A stretch of DNA of 64,000 nt from Stachybotrys elegans. Its lineage: Eukaryota > Ascomycota > Sordariomycetes > Hypocreales > Stachybotryaceae. A model generated the notes under the pieces. It ran no database searches, was not told where the DNA came from, and worked only from the letters and a program-made list of their open reading frames with translations. The DNA lies in assembly GCA_020746835.1 (NCBI GenBank), contig JAGPNK010000023.1:62001-126000 (forward strand), written 5' to 3'. Positions within the stretch are counted from its first letter, which is position 1. Each line of letters starts with the position of its first letter. Below are positions 20,507-30,009 of the stretch, in pieces. Position numbers and translations under genes: made by a program.

Positions 20507-21001
20507 CTATGGCTTTTTCAGAGAGATCGATGTGGGTCTGCGATTTGATGTCGGTGCTGAGATGAGTAGACCCGGATGCTCAAAGCCAAAGTCAGCGAAC
20601 CATGCTGAGATGTCTTCAGCCAAGAGAGCATCCCCCTGTTCAGAGAGATCTTCAAACATATGGCCTGTACCAAGAATAGCCGCTTGGAACGCTGTCCAGT
20701 CGACATCAGGGTTAATTGATGAACAGCCTCGGAAACGTTTAGCCCTAGGAATTGCAATAAGCCCATGGCGAAACGTTGGACATGCTGATGAGTATGGGAT
20801 GCTCTTCAGAAATACGTAGTCACCATCGTCCCTATTGACGAGGCGCTGGTTCATTCGTAATGGAACCGGGCCATCCGTGCTATGGCGATGGATCTTGACC
20901 ATCGCGTGGTCGATTTGTCCATTTGCATACACTTCTGGTGCATCTTCTGGAATCGGAGGAAGTTTTTTGAAAAGTAGTCTTTCTTTTTTATTGATGGACA
21001 T
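20507..21001 (-). CDS. Unrecognised 164-aa protein
   Basis: Starts at the ATG at 21001 (upstream in-frame codons look like 5' UTR). The product has a Lys/Pro-rich start (KKERLLFKKLPPIPEDAPEV), then DHAMVKIHRH, YVFLKSIPYSS, and an acidic helical C-terminal part beginning DWTAFQAAILGTGHMFED and ending in FGFEHPGLLIS. It resembles a compact cytoplasmic or nuclear protein with no membrane segments, and I cannot name the family. It is transcribed in the same direction as the two-exon gene at 21232-21617. Confidence 0.55.
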   Translation of the reverse strand: MSINKKERLLFKKLPPIPEDAPEVYANGQIDHAMVKIHRHSTDGPVPLRMNQRLVNRDDGDYVFLKSIPYSSACPTFRHGLIAIPRAKRFRGCSSINPDVDWTAFQAAILGTGHMFEDLSEQGDALLAEDISAWFADFGFEHPGLLISAPTSNRRPTSISLKKP

Positions 21002-21193
21002 GACGGTCTTCGAGAAGAAGCAGTTTGATAAGAAGCAGTTTGAAGTGCAGGTCAAATAGAGATGTATGCACGCGTGAAGCCAAAGAAAGGGCACGCATTT
21101 CCCCGGAACTATGATGCAGCCCAGTAGCCATTTTTATTTTCTATGACTGTGACCAAGAAATGGGCTCAAGTTGCGCAGGTGTTCCCGTTTTCT

Positions 21194-21218
21194 GCCCCCG
21201 CCCCCCCCCCCCCCCCCC
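21194..21218 (+). repeat. Poly-C tract
   Basis: CCCCC-G followed by about 18 consecutive C bases, in the 3' flank of the next gene. Its length is likely to be variable or assembly-sensitive. Confidence 0.9.
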
Positions 21219-21231
21219 AAATGTAAGCACA

Positions 21232-21617
21232 CTATCTAGTTAGCGCTTCATGTAGAGCATCCCAGTCATCCGAGGTAAAATGACGGAGCTCGACTATTGA
21301 AGGGAACCCCGCAAACTCGCCCTCAGCATCCAAAAATGTGTGTTGTCTTTGGCCTTCATTCTTGGGCGCCTCTCGCGTCTCTTTTCGACAGTTCTCTTGC
21401 CTCTCTATACAAGATTAGTAATTGGGCAAATAACCACCTCTAATGGCTTACTTTGTGCGCCTTGCTTCCTTTGCTTCCGCCGTCTTGTGATGTTTGACTG
21501 TCGTGCCTGAGACAGTACGGTCTTCCATGAGCCGGCCTCTTTGACTTTCCAGCTAGGCGTGAGTTTTCTTTGTGGCCTAGTCTTGCCTTGAAAATCAGGA
21601 GTGGCTGATGAAGGCAT
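21232..21617 (-). CDS. Unrecognised 112-aa basic/acidic protein, two exons
   Basis: Exon 1 is 21617-21452, the intron is 21451-21405 (47 nt; donor GTAAGC, branch TTACTAATC, acceptor TATAG) and exon 2 is 21404-21232. Splicing keeps the frame and replaces a premature stop with a coherent C-terminus. Exon 1 encodes a basic N-terminus (KTRPQRKLTPSWKVKEAG, NITRRRKQRKQG). Exon 2 encodes an acidic end (AEGEFAGFPSIVELRHF, DDWDALHEALTR). The charge split suggests a small nuclear or nucleic-acid-associated protein, but this is only inference. No family is recognised. The splice signals are the main reason for believing the gene. Confidence 0.6.
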
Positions 21618-21914
21618 AGAGTCTGTCGTAGTTGAGGGTGTTTGATATTGAGCTTTGGTGGGATGATAAGATGAGCTCAGTCAGGAGTGGACTTCAGAAT
21701 GATGAAGAAGGAAGAGAATGACAGCCGAGAGGAGAGGGTACTGTAGGGACTTATATAGTCTTCAAGGAGGCGGTGCAGTGCAGAGCTGTATCCAAACATG
21801 GTATAGCAGACACCGCAGATCAGCAGACTGATGCTTATTTTGGGAATGGACAAAGAAACGAAATGACTTTCTTGTTACTACATAACGCTGTGTGCTTAAG
21901 CTGTTCACAAAACT

Positions 21915-22755
21915 TTATTCCATGTTGTTTGCTCTCTCAAGATAATTTCCGATAGCAGATCTCTGAGGATCCTGACCAGGCAATGGGTTTGAAGTTTCAC
22001 TTTGATCTATATACGGCACGATATCCACATCAGAACATGTGGTGTAGTATTCATCCTTTCCTTCAGGTAGCCCCGGGGAGCCTGGACTTGTCGGCCATTG
22101 CCAGACCCAGTATAATGTATACATAGAGCCGTGCAAGAGGTCCTCTGGAACCATGACATTAGTCTCGCACCATTGCTCGTTGATGGAGTTGGGAATTCCA
22201 GGGACTGGATTAGGGTATCTGGTCTGCCGTTCAAGAGATATGCTGCCGCCATTGATCTGATAACATCGACCATCATCAAAATCCTGTATCGTCAAGAGCT
22301 TTCCTCGTCCGTCTCCCCCCAAACCATCTGCGGTCCATTCCAGAACTCGGGTAAGTACCTCTTGTGCATCTGGCTCATCTGTACCAAACACATGAACTTT
22401 ACCTCTTCCAGCTGGCTTACCTTGGGAGTTCTGTGGTAGGGTTACGTGACCATTTTCAAGATACTTCATCGCAATATATGACCCTGGGGATACACGAAGC
22501 CTTGGATAGCCCTCCGCCTGGTTGCTGGTCCTTTGAGACGGAGAGCAGAGTAGATCTTCATTATTAATGCGTGTTAATAGGTGGTAGAAGATATGTCATT
22601 TGGCTGTCAGAGAATGCTGGATTGCTACGTGAGACGTATCCTCGAGGATATCCATTCTGTCCGGAATATTCTCCGTCGATAATGACGGAAAGTTGTTCGT
22701 TCCATGAATGAGCTAGAGCTGCTCCAATCAAATGGAGAACAAGCAACCAGTACAT
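21915..22755 (-). pseudogene. Secreted LPMO-like (DUF7492-type) protein with one frameshift
   Basis: Starts at the ATG at 22755 with a signal peptide ending GAALA, so the mature protein would begin HSW. An N-terminal histidine is the hallmark of copper histidine-brace enzymes. Then come GYPRGYVSRSNPAFSDSQM and TYLLPP. At about 22569 the frame slips by one base (TAA at 22564-22566). The next frame resumes without a gap as INNEDLLCSPSQRTSNQAEG, RLRVSPGSYIAMKYLENGHV, RGKVHVFGT, FDDGRCYQINGG, YTLYWVWQWPTSPG and YYTTCSDVDIV. Conserved cysteines and the GHVT and YTLYWVW blocks fit a fungal DUF7492-like secreted family that I recall. Read across the slip it is about 279 aa. One base restores the whole domain, so this is either a very young pseudogene or a sequencing error. 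Confidence 0.7.
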
Positions 22756-22850
22756 GGCTTTTAAAGGATGGAAGCAGTTATTGTTTGAGGTAGTTATAGG
22801 CACTTGTTGAGAGGGAAAAAGAAGGAGGAACAGAGCGGCCAATGGTACAG

Positions 22851-22877
22851 AATATATATATATATATATATATATAT
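22851..22877 (+). repeat. (AT)n microsatellite
   Basis: An uninterrupted AT dinucleotide run of about 25 bp between the LPMO-like gene and the MADS-like gene. Confidence 0.85.
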
Positions 22878-22932
22878 TTACGGGTAGCTGAATTGGAATG
22901 AAGAGGACAAAAACTGGCCCACTAGGCTTGGC

Positions 22933-23380
22933 CTAGTTTTGGACCCCAGAAGGCCATTCGTTTTTCGGGCCCAGGACGCAATCCGTCCCTTGTTGCTTAG
23001 TTGATGGCAAGTATAGCCCAGGTTCTTGGGCACCAATATCCTGTGGAGCTCCCTCACTCTTCGAACTCTCTTCCCGAATCTCTTCCCCAAAATCAGAAGC
23101 CGTTCGTCTAATGGGCAACGGATATGCTCTATCCTTGGACTTGTTAACATTCGAAGTAGGTCAAGGAGCACATTAATTGACTAACCAGAGCTTCCATAGA
23201 AGGTGGGAATAAGCAATCATTCCTTGATCTATACTCATAGAACCTTGATCGCCGCTGAATCACGATATAAATATCGTTCTTATATCGTTTACTTATTTTG
23301 TGACATCGTCTGATTAGGCGCTCCACGGCCCTCAAGGAGTTATCGCTTGTGCGATCTCGTTTCTGAAGCAAAGGAGCCAT
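22933..23380 (-). CDS. MADS-like (SRF-TF-like) mini-protein, two exons
   Basis: Exon 1 is 23380-23186, the intron is 23185-23140 (46 nt; donor GTTAGT, acceptor AACAAG) and exon 2 is 23139-22933, giving 133 aa. The order of elements resembles fungal MADS-like small proteins: a basic helix (RAVERLIRRCHKISKRY), a beta pair NDIYIVIQRRSRFYEYRS, then PPSMEAL and SKDRAYPLPI. The basic helix plus IYIV-type strand is the DNA-binding/dimerisation part of a MADS box, here degenerate and without the canonical GRGK start. The C-terminal half is acidic and disordered. A DNA-binding role is inferred. It could also be a diverged protein that has kept only the fold. Confidence 0.5.
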
Positions 23381-23465
23381 AGTGATTTATCAAATAGACT
23401 GTTTTAATGATGCAGAAAATCGTGGTCAAAGATGTTTTTTATGTTCTTTGTATTTGCAGAATAAC

Positions 23466-23489
23466 CTATACCTACCTACCTACCTACCG
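23466..23489 (+). repeat. (TACC)n microsatellite
   Basis: About five TACC units followed by an inverted ATAGGTAG, in the 5' flank of the MADS-like gene. Confidence 0.8.
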
Positions 23490-23805
23490 CATAGGTAGTT
23501 TGCTTACTACGGCTTAGGCCCACTTCTGCGCCCATACACGTTCTTGTTGTGGTCCCAATTTTGGTCCTCAGTGGTTGGTCCCAAAACAGGGTACACAATA
23601 TCCTCGGTTGTCCAAGTTACGGTCCCATTCATTTTATGAATTCAGAATCTTCTTACATGTACCTATTCAAGTGATTAGCAACGATGGAGAGCGTAAGCAT
23701 GCTGGAGGAAAATATAAGTTCTACTCCTTGGTTCTGCTATATTGCATAATATCTGATACAAGTTTGATTGTATTCCCAAATGAAGACCAACCCGTTTCTT
23801 AAATT

Positions 23806-24252
23806 ATGGGAACCATGAATGGGAAGCCGTCACGGCAAAGGCAAAGGGCCAGAGCCAGGCCAACTCCATCGACCCAAACGTCTCCAAACAAACTTTACTG
23901 TTACATTTGTGGCCATGAACGTTCCTTGAGAGTATTGAGATTGGGCCCTGACCAACTTATATGTTCACGGAGGAATTGTGGGAGGATCAAGTACAGTTTG
24001 GAGTATGCATTGAGCTGCCACCCGGTCATTCAAATCAACCATTACAAAGACGATATTAGGACCATACGGATCATTGAACCAGGTCAAGGTCACAAGACAC
24101 GAAAGCAAGACGTAAAACAAAATGTGTGGCGGCCTCCTAAGAGTCCCATAGCCGGCCCGAAGCTGTTGAACGGATACGTAGAACAGACAGTCGGACGATC
24201 AGAGTTAATGGGTGACTGTAAGTATTATATGCCAGCGATAGACTCGGAGTGA
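23806..24252 (+). CDS. Unrecognised 148-aa protein with a Cys4 zinc-ribbon-like pair
   Basis: Single exon from the ATG at 23806. A basic Arg-rich N-terminus (RQRQRARARP) is followed by CYICGHE...(about 20 residues)...CSRRNCGRIK, i.e. CX2C...CX4C, a spacing that could bind one zinc. A mixed region (ALSCHPVIQINHYKDDIRTIRII) and a basic tail complete it. No known domain is recognised. RNA or DNA binding is inferred from charge plus the cysteine pairs. Its promoter side carries two GGTCCCAA/TTTTGG words at 23551-23590. Confidence 0.5.
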   Translation: MGTMNGKPSRQRQRARARPTPSTQTSPNKLYCYICGHERSLRVLRLGPDQLICSRRNCGRIKYSLEYALSCHPVIQINHYKDDIRTIRIIEPGQGHKTRKQDVKQNVWRPPKSPIAGPKLLNGYVEQTVGRSELMGDCKYYMPAIDSE

Positions 24253-24648
24253 CAGCTCTATTGCTAGTGGAAGGGGAACATATAGGAAAGCTGGATATCG
24301 ACAATAAACGTTTGAATATCACTGTAGTATTTTGATCATGGAGGCGAATTGCACAGCTCGTGCCATGTCATCCAAGGCTTCCCCATGCGTGCTTGGCTCA
24401 CTATGTAGGGGGTGGCGCAAAGTGCCACTCGCTGATGGAATCTCCCCGTCCTTGAATACGGCCCATATTCAAGGACCGTCTTTCTGACCAGTGTTGAAAG
24501 TACCTGTCATCTGACACTACTTGGAGTGGCTCGGCTCATAATAGCGGAGTTTGGCATATTTTTATCCTGCCTATAACCCGTGGGCACTGCAGCCTTCTTC
24601 ATCCTGGTTAGGCTCAACCTCATGCCCCGTGGACTGGGTCTAGAGAAG

Positions 24649-24656
24649 TATAAATA
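24649..24656 (+). promoter_or_regulatory. TATA box
   Basis: TATAAATA about 107 bp before the start codon at 24763. The chromo-like gene has the same kind of spacing. Confidence 0.55.
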
Positions 24657-24762
24657 GTCGACCGCAGGCTTCCGGACTTTTTAGATAACCTACATCATTA
24701 CACAACCGGGACAGACTTCACAGGCACTAATCACACTTCCTATCATCACTCTACTTTCCACA

Positions 24763-25281
24763 ATGCCATCTGAAACACGAATCTGGAGGCGTCTCGCGAT
24801 CACACTTCTCTCTCTACTCTCCCTTACAATTGCGGCATTAAGCTCAACCAACGCGCGTTGGGCGTTTCTTTTGCGTGATCGAGCCAGGTCTGAGTTCATG
24901 AGCTCTCCCGACGATAATTTCGATCACACCTTCCAAACCCTTCAAATGAACATTGCAATACTCACGGTAAACATCGCTATTTTTAGCGCAGTTGTTGCCA
25001 TTCAGTGGGCTTTCACAGCTGTTTTCATGTGGAATTCTCTCGTCACAACGTGTGGAGCGTTCCAATTCTGTTTAACCCTCCTCACACTTATTGGTGGCGC
25101 TGTCATCGCAGACAGTGTTCACAGTTCCCAACTGGCCTTTGAAAAATTTGGTGGCAATGATGGCATCCCCTATTACGACTGTATCTACTATGGAAGCATT
25201 GCTATAGCTTCCTATGGACCTTTCCTCTTTCTCCTAATCATACTCGTCCTTACCTCTTCATTTGTGTTGGAAAGGTTTTAG
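24763..25281 (+). CDS. Unrecognised four-helix membrane protein
   Basis: 172 aa from the ATG at 24763 (context CCACAATGCC). Four hydrophobic segments are visible: LAITLLSLLSLTIAAL (residues 10-26), MNIAILTVNIAIFSAVVAIQ (62-81), FCLTLLTLIGGAVIA (102-116) and IAIASYGPFLFLLIILVLTS (147-166). The short soluble N-terminus and the loop after helix 1 are charged. The layout resembles small fungal tetraspan proteins, but no signature cysteines or transport motif are seen. Location is probably an endomembrane or the plasma membrane. No function is assigned. Confidence 0.65.
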   Translation: MPSETRIWRRLAITLLSLLSLTIAALSSTNARWAFLLRDRARSEFMSSPDDNFDHTFQTLQMNIAILTVNIAIFSAVVAIQWAFTAVFMWNSLVTTCGAFQFCLTLLTLIGGAVIADSVHSSQLAFEKFGGNDGIPYYDCIYYGSIAIASYGPFLFLLIILVLTSSFVLERF

Positions 25282-25606
25282 GCGAGGAGACGCTGGATTA
25301 TAGAAAGAGAATAGGGCTTGGAAAATGCTGACGGAAACCGGAGGGAGAGCTTGTACGTTTAGACGATCCAATAGCATAATCATTAATTATAGAGTAAAGA
25401 AGGTGATATGATGGTGTTCCTGAGTTCTCTTTATGACCTCCTGACTTAGCAATGAGGCATAGTCAAGTGAATGCAACACAATGCTGCTTGTATATTCTGT
25501 ACTGCCCTTTTCGTGATAGAGATCCAGTGTAAATGAGCGAACTCTGATGGTTGCTAGTTATAGATTTCCATGTATTTTAATGTCTCTCAATTGTATAGAC
25601 GCACCT
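25282..25606. other. Convergent intergenic gap
   Basis: Lies between the ends of the four-helix protein gene and the lactonase gene. No gene and no clear terminator structure were seen. Confidence 0.4.
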
Positions 25607-26833
25607 CTAGGCAATCTGCTTGATATACTTGGGCCCAGGGGCTGGCTCGTCGACGTCCCCAAAAACGGACATTGGAATGGACGCCTTAGGTGTCTCGACT
25701 AGCGTCCCATCCTGATTCCACTGCAGGACGGCGATGCCGGGTCCGTCGCCGTCCTGGTTGGCGACAAATAGCTCACTGGCACTGTTGAGGGTGAACATGC
25801 GGGGCAACTGGCCGCCGGTCGAGTAGAGGCTCATGAGGGATAGGGGCTCGGCCCAGGCTGGGTTCACCCTGAAGTGGGCGATGGAGTCGGTCGGATCGCC
25901 GGTGAGCCGGTTGGAAACGTAGAGGTCGGCGTTGTTGGAGGCGAGAGCGATTTCGCCGGCGGCGGCAGCGTTAGGAGTGGCCGGCGGGGAGCGTGGGTCA
26001 AAGGTGGAAATCTCCTGCCGCTTGTCAAAGGACAGCGATGACCCCATGTAGGCTACTGAGTAGGCGAGGACCTGGTTAGTTAGCTCGCAGACAATGAAGA
26101 GGTGGGTGGCGGTGGGTGTGCCGGCCGGGTAGAAGACGGAGTGGCGGGGCCCGCAGCCCGCGGGCTCCACGCGGAGGGTCTCGACAATCTCGAAGAGGTC
26201 GTCCTGAGTGTCGATGACGAGGACCGAGTCGGTGCCCAGATCATTGACAATGAAGAAGCGGCCTGACGGGTCCAGCACGGCCTGGTGCGGGTGCGACTCA
26301 GCTTGGCGGTCCGGGTCCGGGCCGGGCTCACCGGGCGAGGCAATCGTCCTCAAGAGAACGAGCCCTCGATCGGCCACGTCCCACACGTCGACGGCCTGGC
26401 CCCCGTACGCCGAGCTCACCATGCGAGTTCCCTCACGGTTAAACTCGAGGTGCACGGCAGCCAAGCTGCCAGTGGCTGTGGTGATCAGCTCGCCCGTGTT
26501 AGTGGCCAGGTTCAGCCGGTGCAGGCTCACATCGCCGGACCACTCGTCGACAGCATAAAGCAGGTCTGGCTCGCGAAAAGCCACCCATGATGGGTCCCCC
26601 GCGACGGTATAGTCAAGAGTCTGGGTGAACGAGGAGCCGTCGTAGTCGTACAGGTAGACATGGCCTGTGTCGGCGACGAGCATGCGGGCAACGTCATGGG
26701 TGCTGCCATCGAGGCGGCCCACGAGCGAGTGTGCGTGCGAGTGCGAGATTACGGCCGCACTGGCGGCCATGCCGATGGGAAAGCGCATATTCTTTGATGT
26801 TTGTATGTAAGAAGTGGCAAAGGGTATTTGCAT
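25607..26833 (-). CDS. Lactonase-type seven-bladed beta-propeller protein
   Basis: 408 aa from the ATG at 26833; an internal ATG at 26788 would give 393 aa. After a short N-terminus the protein shows propeller blades with the lactonase-family patterns SHPHQAVLDPSGRFFIVNDL, GTDSVLVID, GPRHSVFYPAG, LFIVCELTNQVLAY, and the late blade LPRMFTLNSASELFVANQDG. The HPHQ and GPRH histidines plus VNDLG match 6-phosphogluconolactonase/carboxymuconate-cyclase-like fungal proteins (Pfam lactonase). These hydrolyse sugar or aromatic lactones. The exact substrate cannot be told from sequence. Its codon use is clearly more GC-rich than that of its neighbours, so it may have a different history from the surrounding small genes. 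Confidence 0.85.
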   Translation of the reverse strand: MQIPFATSYIQTSKNMRFPIGMAASAAVISHSHAHSLVGRLDGSTHDVARMLVADTGHVYLYDYDGSSFTQTLDYTVAGDPSWVAFREPDLLYAVDEWSGDVSLHRLNLATNTGELITTATGSLAAVHLEFNREGTRMVSSAYGGQAVDVWDVADRGLVLLRTIASPGEPGPDPDRQAESHPHQAVLDPSGRFFIVNDLGTDSVLVIDTQDDLFEIVETLRVEPAGCGPRHSVFYPAGTPTATHLFIVCELTNQVLAYSVAYMGSSLSFDKRQEISTFDPRSPPATPNAAAAGEIALASNNADLYVSNRLTGDPTDSIAHFRVNPAWAEPLSLMSLYSTGGQLPRMFTLNSASELFVANQDGDGPGIAVLQWNQDGTLVETPKASIPMSVFGDVDEPAPGPKYIKQIA

Positions 26834-27068
26834 GTGCTATATCGTAGTTCAAATAAGCAAAAGAGTTTAAACCTCGATTTAAGCACCAGATTTGGGAACG
26901 CGAAACTAATCTGAAATTAGAAATCTTGTTTAGGAGGCCGTAGACCACGGGTGTTTTATGTTACGAGGCATAGTCCCCAGATCCTGTCTCTTTATTCTTG
27001 AGGCCTGGAACTGGAACCTGTTCTTATCTACCTTGTCGCATGCTGTACATTTCTGGCCCACAAATAAT

Positions 27069-27086
27069 CCCAGTTTCAGGCTCATT
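27069..27086 (+). repeat. 18-bp dispersed repeat, copy B
   Basis: CCCAGTTTCAGGCTCATT; 17 of 18 bases match the copy at 16600-16617. Both lie in intergenic DNA. Confidence 0.5.
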
Positions 27087-27126
27087 CAATGTTCCCAAAT
27101 CTTGTACTTAAAATAAAGTTAAATGT

Positions 27127-27559
27127 TTACACCAGGCAAGACTTGCAGATATAAAGGCAGACAATAAGACCAAGACCAAGACCAACCTGACTGCATCTAA
27201 CCAAAACAGCGATGAGTCTCCTTTTCTTCTCTTCTTTTTCCTTCTTCAAACGCGCGAAATTCTGTTTTTCAAGAAGTAATAGCACTGATACATAGTCATG
27301 GAGAGCAGTTTCTCCTGAGGGCAGACTCTCAAGCCAGTTGATAGAGCTCTGTGGATTGTAACATTGATCTGATCTGTAGAACAGTGCGATTTTGTTGGTA
27401 TATTGTGTGAACAACACCTGGTTGTCTGTTAGTGATAGCTTGTAAATATCATAAGATGCTAACCTTGGTTGTCTTTCTGATGAAAAGTGACCAACTATAG
27501 AGGAGAGAGGTCTCGGAAGAGTTGAGACTAGGTTTTTCAGTAAACATAGGCAAAGTCAT
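27127..27559 (-). CDS. Unrecognised 128-aa tail-anchored protein, two exons
   Basis: Exon 1 is 27559-27464, the intron is 27463-27418 (46 nt; donor GTTAGC, branch CACTAAC, acceptor ACCAG) and exon 2 is 27417-27127. The start is the ATG at 27559; a second in-frame ATG follows four codons later. The middle has a helix with LHDYVSVLLLLEKQNF, then a Lys/Glu run (ARLKKEKEEKKRRL) and a C-terminal hydrophobic segment VGLGLGLIVCLYICKSCLV. That order of positive run and then terminal hydrophobic helix suggests a tail-anchored membrane protein. No family was recognised. Confidence 0.55.
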
Positions 27560-27755
27560 TGTTAGGGCAGTAGGAGCTGAAGTTTAAGACACGATCTGCT
27601 AAGACAGTGGCACAACAGCCAATTTATATATGTGAGCGGAGCTTCTTATGACGTACATCTGATCACCCAAGGAACGTTTTAGCCCACCGATCGCGCACAC
27701 CGTCTCAAGGCAGTGCCAGCCAGGGATCGCCACGAACAGTCTCGTACATGGTAGC

Positions 27756-28193
27756 CTAGATCATGACTAAAGTCAGGGGCTGGCTTTCCGAGGACCGCAA
27801 GCACCTATCTCTATAAGCATAAACCAATTCATCCGTCCACCTGGCATAGCAGATTGAGGCGAATGTTCTGGGTCCTGATCTCGAACTGTATGCCTGAACG
27901 ACTTCCAATATTAGCATTAGGACGTAGGAGCACAGCCCGGAAGCCATGTTGCATCCTCCCATGCCAGCTTGTTCAGCGTTTTGAGCCACGTCGTGAAGGG
28001 ACTTGGCAAGACGATTCGGTGATGATGTCTTTGAAGGCTTAAAGGAAGAAGGAAGAGGCTTAGCATACGGCCCATTCGATTGAGCTGACACCGGCTCGAG
28101 ACATCCCGAAAGGATGCTTTGGCACCACGGATGATTGGGTATGGGCTCGAGGAAGGGGCAGAAGTGGCGGAGTTGTTTTCTCGGGCTGCTGAT
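27756..28193 (-). other. Unassigned open frame
   Basis: A long frame with a first ATG at 28193. It is Ser/Pro/Cys-rich and includes a hydrophobic stretch GLCSYVLMLILEVVQ. No family is recognised, and a partly open frame on the other strand overlaps it. It may be a relic of a regulator but cannot be supported as a gene. Confidence 0.2.
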
Positions 28194-28818
28194 CATCGAT
28201 CGAGAGGAACTCTTCAAGCAAGAGTCCACGCCATCAAAATGCCTCACTCAAACCCGCAGCCTAGGTTAAAGGACGTTTGCTACCCCTATCCCAAGTTCTT
28301 GTATTGTATGATTCAACCAGGCTGTGCATGAAGGCAGCTGGCACATGTGATAGAACACTCCTGTCATTACGCTCAAAGGCTGAGCCGGCTCCGGGAAGGC
28401 CGAGATTCCAGTCCTTGGTCTGGCCAAGGGAAGCCTAGATCGCGTTTGTTAGTGTGGCTCAGTGAAAGTACGCCTTGTGTGCGTAATGGCGGCACATGCT
28501 CCTGAGTAAACCCATGGAACCAGTCCTATTGATAGTACAACAGCCCGCATGATGTCTCGACAGGGTGTAATAACTAGGTAGGCACGCGAACAACCCCGGC
28601 TTCACCGTGCCGTAACAGCTCATAGCGCGTACGTAGAGGTGGCTTGTGTGTTGATCAGGCTATCTTGTCCGCCTTGTCGGATGTAAATAACCGAGTGGCC
28701 GTCTTAGGTGGCGTAAACACGGCCATGCATCTCCATGCGCAGGATGCAAGACGGGGAATCGTACGGTGGCTTGTTCACGAGATGGGGAATTAGCCCCTTA
28801 AAAGAGCTTCCCATCATG

Positions 28819-28828
28819 TATATATAAG
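28819..28828 (+). promoter_or_regulatory. TATA box
   Basis: TATATATAAG about 104 bp before the start at 28930. Confidence 0.55.
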
Positions 28829-28929
28829 CGCAGCATCTCCTCAAACCTATATCCAGGGCAATTGAACCATTCATACCGCTCCAACTTTACATTTCACAGA
28901 TCGAAGGACTTTATAACCCAGCAATCAGC

Positions 28930-30009
28930 ATGTTGAGCTTCCAAAATAAGCATAGAGCCTGGTGTATAGGACGTATTCAACACAGAAACCCGCCAAGCTT
29001 GACGGCATCAATCTCCCCTGGTTTCATCCAATCTTCCTCACCTATCAGGCTTCCGAGTCTCCAAGAGTTCGACCTTGCTGTTAAAGACATGACCATATCG
29101 CAGGGGCAGCCTTCTTTCCCTCAAATGTCACCTTCACCGCCACCCAGCATGGCCCAAAGGCTTCCTCTATCACCAGTGCCTCACAAAGCTGCTGATCTAG
29201 GCAGTTTGCAACAAAACCCAACACTGGATGGCAACGGAAATGATTATAGTCAGGAGCATCAGGATGAGACTGTCTCTTCAGATGATGACGAGCTTCCAAC
29301 GATTGAGCAGATTTTCAAGGAGGCAGCACAACGGAAGATGCGGACCGAAAGTCAATGGGACAATGAAACGCCTATTGTCCATCAGCCTATGAAGAGAGGT
29401 CGCGAGGAAGATCACCAGTCCGTTAGTGAGAAGGCAACGCCAGTCAAGAAGCGGCGTAAGGACGATAAACCGCAGTGGCAGAACCACGATGCTTTGCCCA
29501 GACTTGGAGCACAAAGAACACCCTCAGCACGTCACTCCCAGATTAGGGAAGATCAGACCATTAACTCGGCCCTGCCCTCTTGCGCCAATAGGAGGAGAAT
29601 GCTCACAAATAAATCTAAAAAGCCTTTGAAGCCCGACAGGAATGCTCGAGTGTCATCGAGAAACTGTCAACCCGAGACAGAAAAGGGAGACATTTATGAA
29701 GTGGCAGATCTTTTTGCTCGTTATAGGCACGAATTCTTTTTAGAATGGAAGGACGGATCTCGTGGATGGGTCAAAAGAAGCGACATTCTGGATGAGAAAA
29801 TGGTTCACGACTTTATAAAGGTATACACAGGCTTTGATGAAGGCTTTGATATTATCCAGATGCAACTACACAAACGCAAGCCTCGGTACTTGTTGCATGC
29901 GCATGGTCGCCCATCAAAGGAAGATTTCTGGGTTTCTGAATCACTGATAAGTCCGAAACGCCTTGAGAAGATAGAAGATTTCGGTTTAGATTCAGTTGGT
30001 ACTGTCTGA
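28930..30009 (+). CDS. Chromo-like domain protein with disordered N-terminus
   Basis: 359 aa, single exon from the ATG at 28930. Residues 1-250 are low-complexity, Pro/Ser- and charge-rich, with a possible bipartite nuclear signal (KKRRKDDK). Residues about 256-300 read YEVADLFARYRHEFFLEWKD then GWVKRSDI, followed by a helix DEKMVHDFIKVYTGFDEG. The order strand (YEV), strand (FFLEWKDG), WV...DI and helix is that of a chromodomain, although the aromatic cage is only partly evident. A further C-terminal region has RPRYLLHAHG-like and FWVSESLISPKRLEKI segments. Chromatin or RNA binding is inferred. It faces the recombinase gene tail-to-tail across 560 bp. Confidence 0.5.
   Translation: MLSFQNKHRAWCIGRIQHRNPPSLTASISPGFIQSSSPIRLPSLQEFDLAVKDMTISQGQPSFPQMSPSPPPSMAQRLPLSPVPHKAADLGSLQQNPTLDGNGNDYSQEHQDETVSSDDDELPTIEQIFKEAAQRKMRTESQWDNETPIVHQPMKRGREEDHQSVSEKATPVKKRRKDDKPQWQNHDALPRLGAQRTPSARHSQIREDQTINSALPSCANRRRMLTNKSKKPLKPDRNARVSSRNCQPETEKGDIYEVADLFARYRHEFFLEWKDGSRGWVKRSDILDEKMVHDFIKVYTGFDEGFDIIQMQLHKRKPRYLLHAHGRPSKEDFWVSESLISPKRLEKIEDFGLDSVGTV

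Noticed and set aside
25607..26833. Several overlapping plus-strand frames opposite the lactonase gene
   Set aside because: High GC creates long shadow frames; only the minus strand encodes propeller motifs.
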